Below are positions 11,001 to 16,874 of a stretch of 64,000 bases of DNA, one piece after another. The stretch lies in the NCBI RefSeq assembly GCF_023534745.1, contig NZ_JAMHJQ010000013.1, positions 124,001 through 188,000 on the forward strand, in the 5' to 3' direction. Source of the DNA: Streptomyces sp. 35G-GA-8 (GTDB lineage Bacteria > Actinomycetota > Actinomycetes > Streptomycetales > Streptomycetaceae). Each line of letters opens with the position of its first letter. Position 1 is the first letter of the stretch. Made by a program: the position numbers and the translations under genes. The notes under the pieces are model-generated. The model was not told the origin of the DNA. It ran no database searches and worked only from the letters and a program-made list of their open reading frames with translations.

Positions 11001-11841
11001 GCAGGACAAGCGTCTCCTTGACCCCGCCCGCCCGCGAGTCCAGCCACAGATCGGTCTCGGGCAGGACTTCGCGGTAGCTGACCCGGCTGTCGGCCGCGCC
11101 GTTCCCGTCCCCGTTCCCGTCCCGGTCCCCGTCCCCGTTCCCGTTCCCGTCCTCGTCAACGTTCTCCGGCGTGGCGGCTCCCTTGGCGGCGGCGGCGCCG
11201 TCCAGTCCGTACGCGAAGGACTCGCCGGAGGGGAAGGTGACGGCCGCGAGCCGGTCCGCGTCCGCCCGGTCGGCGAGCCGTACGCCCACGGAGCCCGCGG
11301 CGCCCGCCCAGCCGCCGTCCGACGCGACCAGCGCGGGATCGACCGGCCGCCAGGCGCCCGTGCCGTCGCGGTAGTGGAGCGGGGTGGTGGAGAGCTCGGT
11401 CGTCTCGGTGCCGTCGGCGTTGGCGTAGGTACGGCTGTGCGCGGCGCGCTCGGAGACGATCTCCTTGCTGGTCGCGCGGTCGAAGCCGGTGACGGCCTCG
11501 GCCGGGGCGGGCGGCGTGGCGACGGAGGCGGTGTTGCGCGCCTCGTCCGGCTTCCGCACCGACGGCGCCCGCAGCGGGTACTTGGCGCGCAGCGACTGTC
11601 CGGTGGTGCGGTTGGTCCCGTCGGCGACCAGATGGTCGCGGCCCTCGGCGCTGCCCCAGCGCTGGCCGGGACCCTTGGCGCCGGGCAGCGGCTCGGGGAA
11701 CAGCGGGAACCCGACACCGGCCACCGCCACGGTGCCGACGGCGACGACGCCGATCACGGCGAGCGCGATCAACTTGGCCCAGCCTGTGCGGCACAGACGG
11801 GCCATCAGGTACTTCCGCACGTGTCTCCGGTACGCCGGCAC
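2038..11841 (-). CDS. Giant RHS/YD-repeat polymorphic toxin with HINT domain and C-terminal toxin tip
   Basis: This 3267-residue surface or secreted protein has, in order: an N-terminal membrane/signal segment (residues 23-47), an Asp/Gly-rich linker (227-247), a DNRLRE-like beta domain (about 385-555), an Ig-like domain (570-680), a DUF6531-type RHS entry domain (800-870), a LamG/concanavalin-like lectin domain (1000-1225), dozens of YD repeats (1247-2614), the RHS core motif ARWYDPGTGTFDSRD (about 2640), a helical segment, a HINT autoprotease domain (about 2997-3146, ending AHNC) and a 121-residue tip. The repeats should form a cocoon around the toxin, with HINT cleavage releasing it. The tip has LYR, a TAYLS..P..A..YA segment and TEWRI, which loosely recalls ADP-ribosyltransferase folds; that assignment is weak. 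Base composition drops sharply after the HINT domain. The start is the GTG at 11841 behind GGGGGGA. Confidence 0.88.
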   Translation of the reverse strand: MPAYRRHVRKYLMARLCRTGWAKLIALAVIGVVAVGTVAVAGVGFPLFPEPLPGAKGPGQRWGSAEGRDHLVADGTNRTTGQSLRAKYPLRAPSVRKPDEARNTASVATPPAPAEAVTGFDRATSKEIVSERAAHSRTYANADGTETTELSTTPLHYRDGTGAWRPVDPALVASDGGWAGAAGSVGVRLADRADADRLAAVTFPSGESFAYGLDGAAAAKGAATPENVDEDGNGNGDGDRDGNGDGNGAADSRVSYREVLPETDLWLDSRAGGVKETLVLRSTDAPTTFDFPLALTGLTAKPGTAGSGGEGSVVLADDQGRTKAVIPAGFMEDANGAVSHAVRYELIARDGGQALRVSADRDWLADPARAFPVRVDPSVDTTASSRSMYVTENGAVAGSNELHVGKGTAGSTASYLGFPGLDTELKNHKIFGAQLQVVNFDAPSCKARSVSVHPVTQSWTVATGGSYPGPSVGGSLASKSFAYGHIAVGSSKSGCPAAGELFDLGKGGRDLVQRWVDGSQPNYGLSLRASATDPLGFKKFTGDTTANPPKLFVTHSPYNASYSFPKPVPEPPVLQNQAGKVKVTVTNKGAETWTAGGYYLAYRAYDSKGKLVTQQRAADVTGQVAHGGRITFDATIKALPPGTYMLDFTMVRTGGKVFTDEQVPPGRLVLQVFDIAPVVKEQFPPNGYQAQTLTPQLWAAGVDIDAPPGSALQYKFEICEADKDGKPTGCTTSAYQSGSAYTVPAGRLKWGTTYLWRGFVKDASNEVPTAQVALVAAVPQPEITSRLAEAQGKEFDPNVGNFTTAAIDASVAGVGPDLTLVRTYNSLDPRRDAAFGAGWSTRYDMRLTPDDDGTGNVVIRYPDGQDVRFGKNADGTFAPPPGRFAKLTADAAAGTYKLQDKSGTVYDFSSSGLLVKITDPFSTVVNYTYSGGKISTAVNARTGRSLTFTWTGAHVTKVATNAVNGAALSWSYTYTGDRLDSVCDPEAGCTRYGYGAGSHYRSTVLDSRPESYWRLGEAEGTAANSAVEVNLGKDRGTYTDVTLGADGGITGDPGTAATFNGTTSRVDLPSGTLKKSRDAAVEVWFKTIASGVGGPLVGYQNKAWGTAPTSGAPLLYVGTDGKLRGQFWTGTAAPITDITKNVNDGKWHHAVLSVSGSTQNLYLDGKLSGTLTGAQLTQNDLTYNQIGAARPVTPASWPGWGTTAAKSFAGTIDDVSVYHHPLGAAAVAGHYREGGRAADLLTSTTLPSGRTAAEVRYDTSRDRVEEYTDRNGGTWKVGTPAVFGNDKDLRRTVEVRDPMDAPYFYEYDGLTSRMLRYGEPMALGAREPAIPSSPGPTEPPAEICTKPDPGDPAFCTNPPGDGGSEPDFIRHPADGVAIRTFGYDDKGFQTAITSENGDTVALGYDDRGNVVRRTTCRAKDDCQTTYTTYPVSTGDFDLRADQPSETRDGRSTGVTDNRYRTQYQYNDKGALLTQTAPDGGVVRHTYTTGAEPAVDGGNTATGLPLTTTDPLGKVTRYRYFKSGDLAQLTEPSGQITKYTYDALGRKLTETTVSDAQPAGVTTTFTYDKLSRVATVTDPAATNVVNNGAKHQQKTTTSYDADGNVTRTEVGDLLGGDATRVMTFALDDRGRPETVTDAEGSETSYTYDVFGNKTSMVDANGNHFDYLYTARNMMAETRLRDWEDDGGDDDYTVLESFAYDMGGRVARNTDSMGRTVVYEYFGDDLVKSITLKDFHNPDGTKRDIVIEANTYDGAGNVLTETAGNGKLVTQYTYDEVGRTKSTVSDPSGVARRTTLTYDLAGNVKTSASSGLASNVPWPVSVNAETVTYQYDDAGNAIKETIENGAASRTTLYGYDQRGLTTSRTDPGGRTTEYTYDELGRPQSMKAPEVRTESGGGAPVTTRPVTYTGYDTFGAATESVDALGRINRSTYDRLGRVVSTTAPAYTAPGSGAPVTPSVTQSYDALGNVTESTDPLGRVTRYEYDRQNRLIVRDEPTGSGTGDDRARWSYTYTRTGEVLSVTDPNGARAETTYDDMDRPVTTTQIERSPQPGSFTTRNDYDDAGNVVKQTAPSGAATLFVYDALGQLTRLTDAAGVVTQFGYDIAGREVRRTDGKGRTSSRLYDGLGQLVRDADLDSTNSELRKVGYGYDLAGNLISATDSLGRSTTYAYDALDRLTSQTEPVSDTKTITTSFGYDALGNRTRYTDGRGNSTIYTVNTLGLPESVIEPSTARDPSPADRTWTTAYDATGQAVKVTAPGGVTREREYDKAGNLIRESGAGAEAATAEKRYGYDAAGRLTKASSPKGDNGYEYNDRGLLLKAEGPSGDASYSYNGDGQLTERTDAAGTATFTYARQQLAGAKDPLTGVQQSYDYDGAGAVERVDYGAGQSRAYTYDNLGRLDTDTIKSSGGAAVASTDYDYDTNDQLTGKTTTGTAKAGKNTYGYDQAGRLTSWTADGATTEYGWDDSGNRVKNGAKTATFDERNRLLSDGDYTYDYTARGTLASRTSSGLAEEFTFDAFDRMTKAGESGTAYTYDGLDRVATRNGVDFTYAGLAPDPVKDNSATYGRGAADELLSVAEGGAAQLSVTDKHGDVVGGMSPTNGAQTSLASSTAYDPFGATTGTAGASDQAGSAGFQGDYTDPETDQVNMGARWYDPGTGTFDSRDAYTYASGASILANRYTYGAGSPTNFTDPDGNWPSCGWCKKTWNKVKNSKAAKFVVKTAKTVWKAAVYTVRHPLSALRIAKNALGNAAKWVYEKSGLKTAVNAVVNATRWVGNKISSAASSTADWARQKAAEARAQVQAAREAVTRKAKSVAAYVAKHNPIPDIVAAAKPLMAVATAIVTANPNLPAIIVSATRDVVADVAKVTNAIRDAAVEQIGIVVESVSAAVDYAIEIAPAVWEGVKTVGNVVGEVTGFNDIKNCVTKGDMEACAWAVATVGGLALGGVGAGAVRAAKAGRMGMKAVKYADDIAKAADKIGRVEEAADRVQTAVSCAQLAADVVGNSFLPGTEVVMADGTRKPIEDVEAGDKVKATDPTTGKTSAQEVTATIEGKGLKSLVKLTVDTDGAKGDATDTITATEGHLLYLPDLKKWQKAGELKPGQWLRSGNGSWVQIEAVQAWTQQAAVYNLSVDRAHTYYVLAGATPVLAHNCEPVKLYRSPGLGNRASERNGLSASNHEGDYPTAYLSNKPEGAADYAGNGHDDGFHVFTMKPGFRERFGKYEFPLENTNGLPEGTTEWRIESKYFDEFNSYIDHDRTEWWPASRGWFYPPSG
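11101..11156. repeat. Hexanucleotide-like repeat coding for an Asp/Gly/Asn linker
   Basis: Runs of CCGTTC/CCGTCC-type hexamers encode an alternating Gly-Asn/Gly-Asp linker at about residues 227-247 of the RHS protein. Simple repeats of this kind can change copy number by slippage in steps of two codons without breaking the frame. Confidence 0.8.
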
Positions 11842-12004
11842 GGTCCCCCCAAGAACCCAAGGAATTGATCTTCACATCATGACCATGACATGAGGGCCAC
11901 GTCGAGGGCCGCACAAAAACTTCACTCCGCGGCCTCCTTCTCAAGATCGTTGTTCACTTGCGCGCTACCGCAGCGTTCACCCAGCGACGTTTAGCATCCG
12001 CCGC

Positions 12005-13993
12005 ATGACTCTCAAATCGCCTTTCAGACAGAGACGTTGGACAGCACTGGCCACCGCGGTGGCTGCTTCTCTGCCCCTGCTCGTAGCGGTGGAGGGCACG
12101 GCTCACGCGGCGGAAGCCGCGAGCTGCACCGCCACGGGACCCACCTACGCCGTCAACAAAGCGGGCGAACTGCTCCGGTACGACATGCCCACCCCGCTCA
12201 CCGGTGGCTCGCTGTCGTCTCCCGGCACCATCGACACCGGCTGGAGCGGATACGGCCGGGTGCTGGCCGGAAAGGGCGCGCAGTTCTTCGGGATCAAGGC
12301 CGACGGGCTCTACCTCAGCCACCGGGTGGCGTCGACCGGCACCTGGGACATCCACCACAAGAAGATCAGTGACAGCTTCGGCTGGCTCATCAAGGCCGAG
12401 GACCGCGACCAGGTGACCGTGGACCGGGCCGGCCGGCTGTGGGTCGTGGACAACACCGGACAGCTGCGCTCATGGCAGTACGACACCGCCACCAGCAGTT
12501 GGACGGCGAACAGCGGAAAGATCCTCGACCAGGGCTGGGAGCGCTACAACCTGATCGTCGCGGCCGACGACGGCGTGCTCTACGGCCGTGCCACGGCCGA
12601 CGGAAAGCTCTACCGCAGCCGCTATGACTTCACCAGCCAGCGCTGGACCGAGCGGCATGTCGTGGAGAGCCTCGCCGACTGGAACCAGTACACCAAGGGC
12701 ATCACCTCGATCGGCGGTGACACCCTGCTCGGCATCAACGACGCCGGTCAGGCCAAGTTCTACCGTTTCGACGAGAACATCCGCGACTTCCCTGTGTACA
12801 ACAAGGAGGTCGGCACCGGTGGTTGGCAGAACTACCCCAACGTCACCGGGGCGCCGGACGCCTGCCGGGTCGTCAACAGCCACACGCCCGCCTCGCCGTC
12901 CGTGGCACTGGAAACGTACAGCCGCGCTTCGGTGATGCAGTCGTCGTCGGGCTCGCTGGAGTACGCGTACACCGACAACATCGGGCGTCTGGTGCACGGA
13001 CGGCAGACCGACCCCTCGGACTTCAACGGCGTCCAGTGGACGACGATCTCGGGCAACGAGGCGTTCTCCGGGCAGCCCTCGCTGGGCGAGCACACGGACG
13101 GCCGCGTCGTGGTCACCGGACACAACACCTCGGGCAGCGTCTGGCAGCGCAACCAGGTCGCCAAGTCGTCCGCCGACTGGGGCTCCTGGATCAATCTCGC
13201 CGGGGCCATGGCCCAGCACGCCGTCACCGCCAAGACCCCGAGCGGGCTGCTCGTCCAGTTCTCCGTGGACGCGAACGGTGCCCCCTGGTACCGCATCCAG
13301 CAGCGCGCCAACGTCGACTTCATGGGATGGATGCCGCTGTCGGGCAGCGGCCTGAGCGGACCGCTCACCGCGGTGACCGTCCGCGACGGCATCCAGATCT
13401 TCGGCAAGAACTCCTCGGGCGTCCTCAGCACGGCCCTGTTCAAGGAGGCAGGCACCCTCTCCTCCTGGACAACGCTGGGCGCACAGGCCGTCACCGGCAC
13501 CCCGGCCGTCGTGGTCTACCCGGGCTACCGCCTCAGGATCTTCGGCACCGATGGCGCCGGCAATGTCGTGACGACCACCCAGGCCACCGAGGGTGGAGCC
13601 TACGGCGCTTGGTCCACGATCGACGGTGTGAAGGCGCAGGGCTCGCCCAGCGCCGTGATCAGCCCTCAGACCGGTATCACCGAAATCGTGGTGCGCGGCA
13701 CCGACGGCACCATCCACAACACGGGTGAGACGGTGCAGGGCTCCGGCACCTGGCGGGCCTGGCAGCAGCCGAGCGAGGAAGCCGCCGCGACCGAGCCGAC
13801 CGCGTTCACCTTCACGAACGCGTCCGGCCCGACCTGGGCGTACTCGTTCCGCACCGCGGACAACCAGACCCGGGTGTACCGCGTGGACCTGGGCTTCTCG
13901 CGTATGGCGCGGAGCGCTCAGGGCGCGGCCGACTCCCCGGTCGACGCGCCGGCCTTCACCGGCCGGACCCTGCCGGCCCCGCCGGCGAAGTGA
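12005..13993 (+). CDS. Secreted tachylectin/PLL-like beta-propeller lectin
   Basis: This is a 662-residue exported protein. A twin-arginine-free signal peptide ends near AHA (residue 34). Residues 40-290 carry tachylectin-2-like repeats (GWSGYGRVLAGKG, FGIKADGLYLSHRV and similar W-rich blades). Residues 300-640 continue with PLL-type propeller blades (WTTISG, SWINLAG, GSGTWRAWQQP). Tachylectin propellers bind N-acetylated sugars, so a cell-surface or glycan-binding role is likely. No catalytic domain is visible. The gene is divergent from the RHS toxin gene across 163 bases. I see no good ribosome-binding site before the ATG; a TAGCAT hexamer ends 7 bases before it, which would fit a leaderless transcript. 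Its 3' end overlaps the convergent GtrA gene by 38 bases. Confidence 0.8.
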   Translation: MTLKSPFRQRRWTALATAVAASLPLLVAVEGTAHAAEAASCTATGPTYAVNKAGELLRYDMPTPLTGGSLSSPGTIDTGWSGYGRVLAGKGAQFFGIKADGLYLSHRVASTGTWDIHHKKISDSFGWLIKAEDRDQVTVDRAGRLWVVDNTGQLRSWQYDTATSSWTANSGKILDQGWERYNLIVAADDGVLYGRATADGKLYRSRYDFTSQRWTERHVVESLADWNQYTKGITSIGGDTLLGINDAGQAKFYRFDENIRDFPVYNKEVGTGGWQNYPNVTGAPDACRVVNSHTPASPSVALETYSRASVMQSSSGSLEYAYTDNIGRLVHGRQTDPSDFNGVQWTTISGNEAFSGQPSLGEHTDGRVVVTGHNTSGSVWQRNQVAKSSADWGSWINLAGAMAQHAVTAKTPSGLLVQFSVDANGAPWYRIQQRANVDFMGWMPLSGSGLSGPLTAVTVRDGIQIFGKNSSGVLSTALFKEAGTLSSWTTLGAQAVTGTPAVVVYPGYRLRIFGTDGAGNVVTTTQATEGGAYGAWSTIDGVKAQGSPSAVISPQTGITEIVVRGTDGTIHNTGETVQGSGTWRAWQQPSEEAAATEPTAFTFTNASGPTWAYSFRTADNQTRVYRVDLGFSRMARSAQGAADSPVDAPAFTGRTLPAPPAK

Positions 13994-14477
13994 CGGAGGG
14001 GGCGTCGGCCACGGCCACGTGGTCGGCGCCCTCCCGGGGGCCCGGCGGTGACTGGGCAGCGCCCGTCCGCGGGCTCGCCGGTGACTGGGCGCCCTTCCGC
14101 GGGCGGGGGTCCGGGCGGAGCATGATGGCGCGGGAGACGACGAAGGTGATCGGGATGGCCCCGGCCGCCGCGATCAGCGGCGCGTACCGGCTGCCGAAGT
14201 GCATGACGTCCACCAGCAGATAGACCCCGACGGTGGTGATGATGAAGTTCGCCGCGTTGGTGAGCGGGAACAGCAGGAACTTCCGCCAGGTGGGGCGCGT
14301 CCGGTAGGTGAACCAGCTGTTCAGGAAGAACGACCCGATCATGCTCAGCACGGACGCGACGACATGCGCGGCCACATACGGCATCCGGCTCAGCAGCAGC
14401 AGGTAGAAGGCGTAGTACGTACCCGTATTCGCCACGCCGACCAGCGCGAACCTGACCATCTGGATCCGGACCGTCAT
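13956..14477 (-). CDS. GtrA-family membrane protein
   Basis: This 173-residue protein has four predicted membrane segments in the first 125 residues and the GtrA pattern VRFALVGVANTGTYYAFYLLL near the start plus NAANFIITTVGVYLL in the third segment. GtrA-like proteins are thought to flip or help transfer polyprenyl-phosphate-linked sugars during glycosylation of envelope polymers. The C-terminal 45 residues are a Pro/Gly/Ala-rich tail without structure. The start is the ATG at 14477 (MTVRIQMVRF). The 3' end overlaps the convergent lectin gene by 38 bases, so its tail is encoded opposite that gene's last codons. The substrate cannot be read from the sequence. Confidence 0.85.
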   Translation of the reverse strand: MTVRIQMVRFALVGVANTGTYYAFYLLLLSRMPYVAAHVVASVLSMIGSFFLNSWFTYRTRPTWRKFLLFPLTNAANFIITTVGVYLLVDVMHFGSRYAPLIAAAGAIPITFVVSRAIMLRPDPRPRKGAQSPASPRTGAAQSPPGPREGADHVAVADAPSVTSPAGPAGSGR

Positions 14478-14967
14478 GTGCGTGCGCGCTCCCCCTGATT
14501 ACGGCTCCGGCGGAGGCCGCTTCACTCCAGGAGAACAGAAACCCGGGAGAATGTCGCGGAAGGACATTCCGTACGACCTACGGGCAACCGTTCGATGAAC
14601 GAAGTGAATTGAGACCTGTTTTCCCGCTTTGTACTGGCATATTCACGCTTCATGCCAGCCCTGGACAACTTACGCGGCCGGAGCACCGCGTCCGCCGCGG
14701 GGGCCCTGCCGGCCCACCTCCCACCTCGGGCTTTTCGCGGCACCATTGAACGGCTCCCAAACCACCGTGGACTGTTCATTTCGTCCCCCGGATTGCGTTT
14801 GGGCTCGATGGTGGCGGGCTCGGCCCTGATCATGCTGGTCAGCGTGGCTTTCCTCACTGCCGCGCGCCGTCGCGCCATGCCCGCGTCGCCCCCGCGACAC
14901 CAACCCTTCATCTATTGAGCACTGGAGTGTGGCCCGCCGCGCCCACGTCTGAGCGTAGTTTCCGCGC
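14478..14967. other. 490-base intergenic region with two inverted repeats
   Basis: The region lies between gtrA (minus) and a methyltransferase gene (plus) and is visibly lower in GC. It contains a perfect 7-base inverted repeat GAATGTC-N7-GACATTC (14549-14569) and a 6-base one TGGCAT-N11-ATGCCA (14635-14657). A plus-strand frame from the ATG at 14652 to 14918 (88 codons, one TTA codon, one hydrophobic helix near residue 60) is open, but it has no clear ribosome-binding site and I do not count it as a gene. Promoters for both flanking genes are expected here. Confidence 0.6.
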
Positions 14968-15882
14968 ATGGCTTCTCTTTTGAGCAACCGGCTGGCGAAG
15001 CGCATTCTGCGGCCGGCCGCCGGTATGGTTGACCGGCGCATCAAGCATTCGCCCCTGCGTACTGATCTGGATGACCTCAAGCGTGAAGTCGCCGACTTGC
15101 GCGCTCAGCAGTACGCGTTCGGCCTGTTGTTCGACAGGACGGGGCGCAGCGGTCACCGGGTGCCCACGCCCGGGCAGATCAACACGCTCGTCAAGCAGAT
15201 CGCCGAGGTCACGGGCGAGGACGGCGCGCACGCCCGGCGCAACGTGACGATCGCGTTCCGCAATGTGATCGCCCTGGAGGCGCTGGCCGTGGGCCGGCTC
15301 GCCGGCTCCACCTCGAACGTGTGCGGCAAGCTCGCCACCGTGCCGCTGCTCGCCCCGCCGAACAGTGACGTCCTGGAGATCGGCACGCTGTACGGCCTGT
15401 TCTCGGCGACGATGATGCGCATGCTGCACCGGGCCGGTACGGAGGCGCGGCTCACGATCGTCGACCCGCTGGTCGGCAGTCAGCTCCAGCCCGGCACGAA
15501 GCAGTCCGCTGATCCCACCGGCACGCCGGTGCGCATAGACGTCCTGCGCGCCAACCTCGCGCTGGGCGGGCGGTCCGGCGCAGAGGCCCGTATACAGCAG
15601 GGCTTCTCCGGGGACCCCGAGGTGCGGGCCGCGGTCTCCGACCGTGAGTACGGCGTGATCGTGGTGGACGGCGACCACTCCGCGGAAGGCGTCATGGCCG
15701 ACCTGGAGTGGGTCGAGGAGATCGTGGCACCCGGCGGGATCGTCGTTCTCGACGACTACGGCGACGGCCACTGGCCGGGCGTCCAGGAGGCCACGGACAA
15801 GCACCTGGCGAACGGTACGACGCGACTGGAGATGCTGGGACGCGTCTCGACGTCGGCGTTCCTGCGGGCGAAGCCCGCGTAG
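14968..15882 (+). CDS. Class I SAM-dependent methyltransferase (Methyltransf_24 type)
   Basis: This is a 304-residue cytoplasmic protein. An N-terminal basic helix and a helical segment (residues 1-110) precede the methyltransferase core. Motif I is VLEIGTLYGLFS (about residue 134), motif II ends in LTIVDPL, and the post-core motif VVDGDHSAEGVMADL with IVAPGGIVVLDDYG is typical of the family whose members methylate sugars or antibiotic intermediates. The substrate is unknown. The start is the ATG at 14968; no strong Shine-Dalgarno is visible. The gene stands alone, with a probable bidirectional hairpin terminator between it and the convergent HNH gene. A link to the nearby GtrA gene in surface-glycan modification is only a guess. 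Confidence 0.8.
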   Translation: MASLLSNRLAKRILRPAAGMVDRRIKHSPLRTDLDDLKREVADLRAQQYAFGLLFDRTGRSGHRVPTPGQINTLVKQIAEVTGEDGAHARRNVTIAFRNVIALEALAVGRLAGSTSNVCGKLATVPLLAPPNSDVLEIGTLYGLFSATMMRMLHRAGTEARLTIVDPLVGSQLQPGTKQSADPTGTPVRIDVLRANLALGGRSGAEARIQQGFSGDPEVRAAVSDREYGVIVVDGDHSAEGVMADLEWVEEIVAPGGIVVLDDYGDGHWPGVQEATDKHLANGTTRLEMLGRVSTSAFLRAKPA

Positions 15883-15949
15883 GGCACCTCACCGAAGTCA
15901 TACCGCCCGGGCGGGTCGGCGGTCTCGCCGCACCCGCCACGCGCGAAGT

Positions 15950-15977
15950 CCTCGGCCCACCGCACGGGGGGCCGAGG
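15950..15977. terminator. Hairpin between convergent genes
   Basis: Arms CCTCGGCCC and GGGCCGAGG form a 9-base stem with a 10-base loop. It lies between the methyltransferase (plus) and HNH lipoprotein (minus) genes and lacks a T-run. A second palindrome, CCGCCCGGGCGG, sits at about 15903. Confidence 0.55.
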
Positions 15978-16000
15978 GACGGGGGCGGCCGGGGACCTGG

Positions 16001-16810
16001 TCAGCCGCCGCACTGCTGGAGCATCGTCCGCTTGTCCGCCGCGGTCACGGGCATCTCGTACTTGAGCGCGACCTGACCGAAGCGGACCGCGTACGAGCAC
16101 CGGATCGCCTTGTCCGGCGGAAGCCAGGACGCCGGACCGGAGTCGCGCTTGGCCGAGTTGGCACGGCCCTCCACCGGCAGCAGATTCAGCACGTCGTTCG
16201 CCAACTGGCGGCGCTTCTCCTCGGACCAGCGGGCAGAGCCGAGCTGCCAGCTGTAGGACAGCGGCACCACATGGTCTATCTGCACCTCGCTCGCCCGCTG
16301 CTTGCTCCACTCGATCGTCCTGCCGGTGTAGGGGTCGTGCAGCGTCATGGACGCGACCACACAGTCGGAGCCGGAGCGGAAGCGCAGCTCCTGGCCGTCG
16401 CGGCGCAGGAGATCGTTGCGGGTGTCGCAGCCGTTCCGCGCCAGCGGCACCCCGTCCGCCGTGTCTGTCCAGGCGGAGCCGAACTCGTCCCGGTCATAAC
16501 CGGTCTTGGGCCCCCGCCCCGCGGTTCGTACCCGTTCGATGAGCTGCCGCGCGCTCTCCCGGTCGGCCTCGGAACCGATCGCCGCGAGCCCCGGCTTCGT
16601 CCCGTCGGGATTCCCGAGCGGCCCGGCACCGTGCCCGCCACCGCTCGGCGCCGACGCGGACACCGAGGCGGACGCCGACGCATCGGGATCGGCGGCCGGC
16701 TCTCCCGTACACCCCGTCAGCACCACCGCGGACACCAGGGACACCACGGGAAGGGCAAGAGCCCTTCCCTCACGACACGTTCGCGTTATTCGTTCCTCAA
16801 GACTGCTCAC
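16001..16810 (-). CDS. Secreted HNH (DUF1524/GmrSD-type) nuclease lipoprotein
   Basis: This is a 269-residue exported protein. The signal ends in a lipobox LTGC with Cys34, followed by a Ser/Ala/Asp-rich spacer, so it should be tethered outside the membrane. The C-terminal half carries a DUF1524 HNH endonuclease core: QIDHVVPLSYSW with the catalytic His, then LANDVLNLLPVEGRANSAKR and ASWLPP, with several cysteines likely forming disulfides. Streptomyces genomes commonly encode such extracellular HNH proteins, perhaps to degrade DNA for nutrients or during programmed cell death. The start is the GTG at 16810. It lies 64 bases downstream of mfd on the same strand. Confidence 0.85.
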   Translation of the reverse strand: MSSLEERITRTCREGRALALPVVSLVSAVVLTGCTGEPAADPDASASASVSASAPSGGGHGAGPLGNPDGTKPGLAAIGSEADRESARQLIERVRTAGRGPKTGYDRDEFGSAWTDTADGVPLARNGCDTRNDLLRRDGQELRFRSGSDCVVASMTLHDPYTGRTIEWSKQRASEVQIDHVVPLSYSWQLGSARWSEEKRRQLANDVLNLLPVEGRANSAKRDSGPASWLPPDKAIRCSYAVRFGQVALKYEMPVTAADKRTMLQQCGG

Positions 16811-16874
16811 CGCCGCACTCTAGTGCGGGTCGGCGCATCGGCGCGGCGGTGACCACCGGATCGCGGCCGGTCGG

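Noticed and set aside
4084-11868. Very long open frames antisense to the RHS gene, and similar ones opposite mfd and the deaminase gene
   Set aside because: They are the expected product of strong G/C bias at third codon positions. The encoded proteins are low-complexity Arg/Gly/Val and match no family, while the opposite strand has clear domains.
14652-14918. Possible 88-codon membrane protein gene
   Set aside because: No ribosome-binding site, the ATG lies inside an inverted repeat, codon use is mixed and only one weak hydrophobic segment is present.
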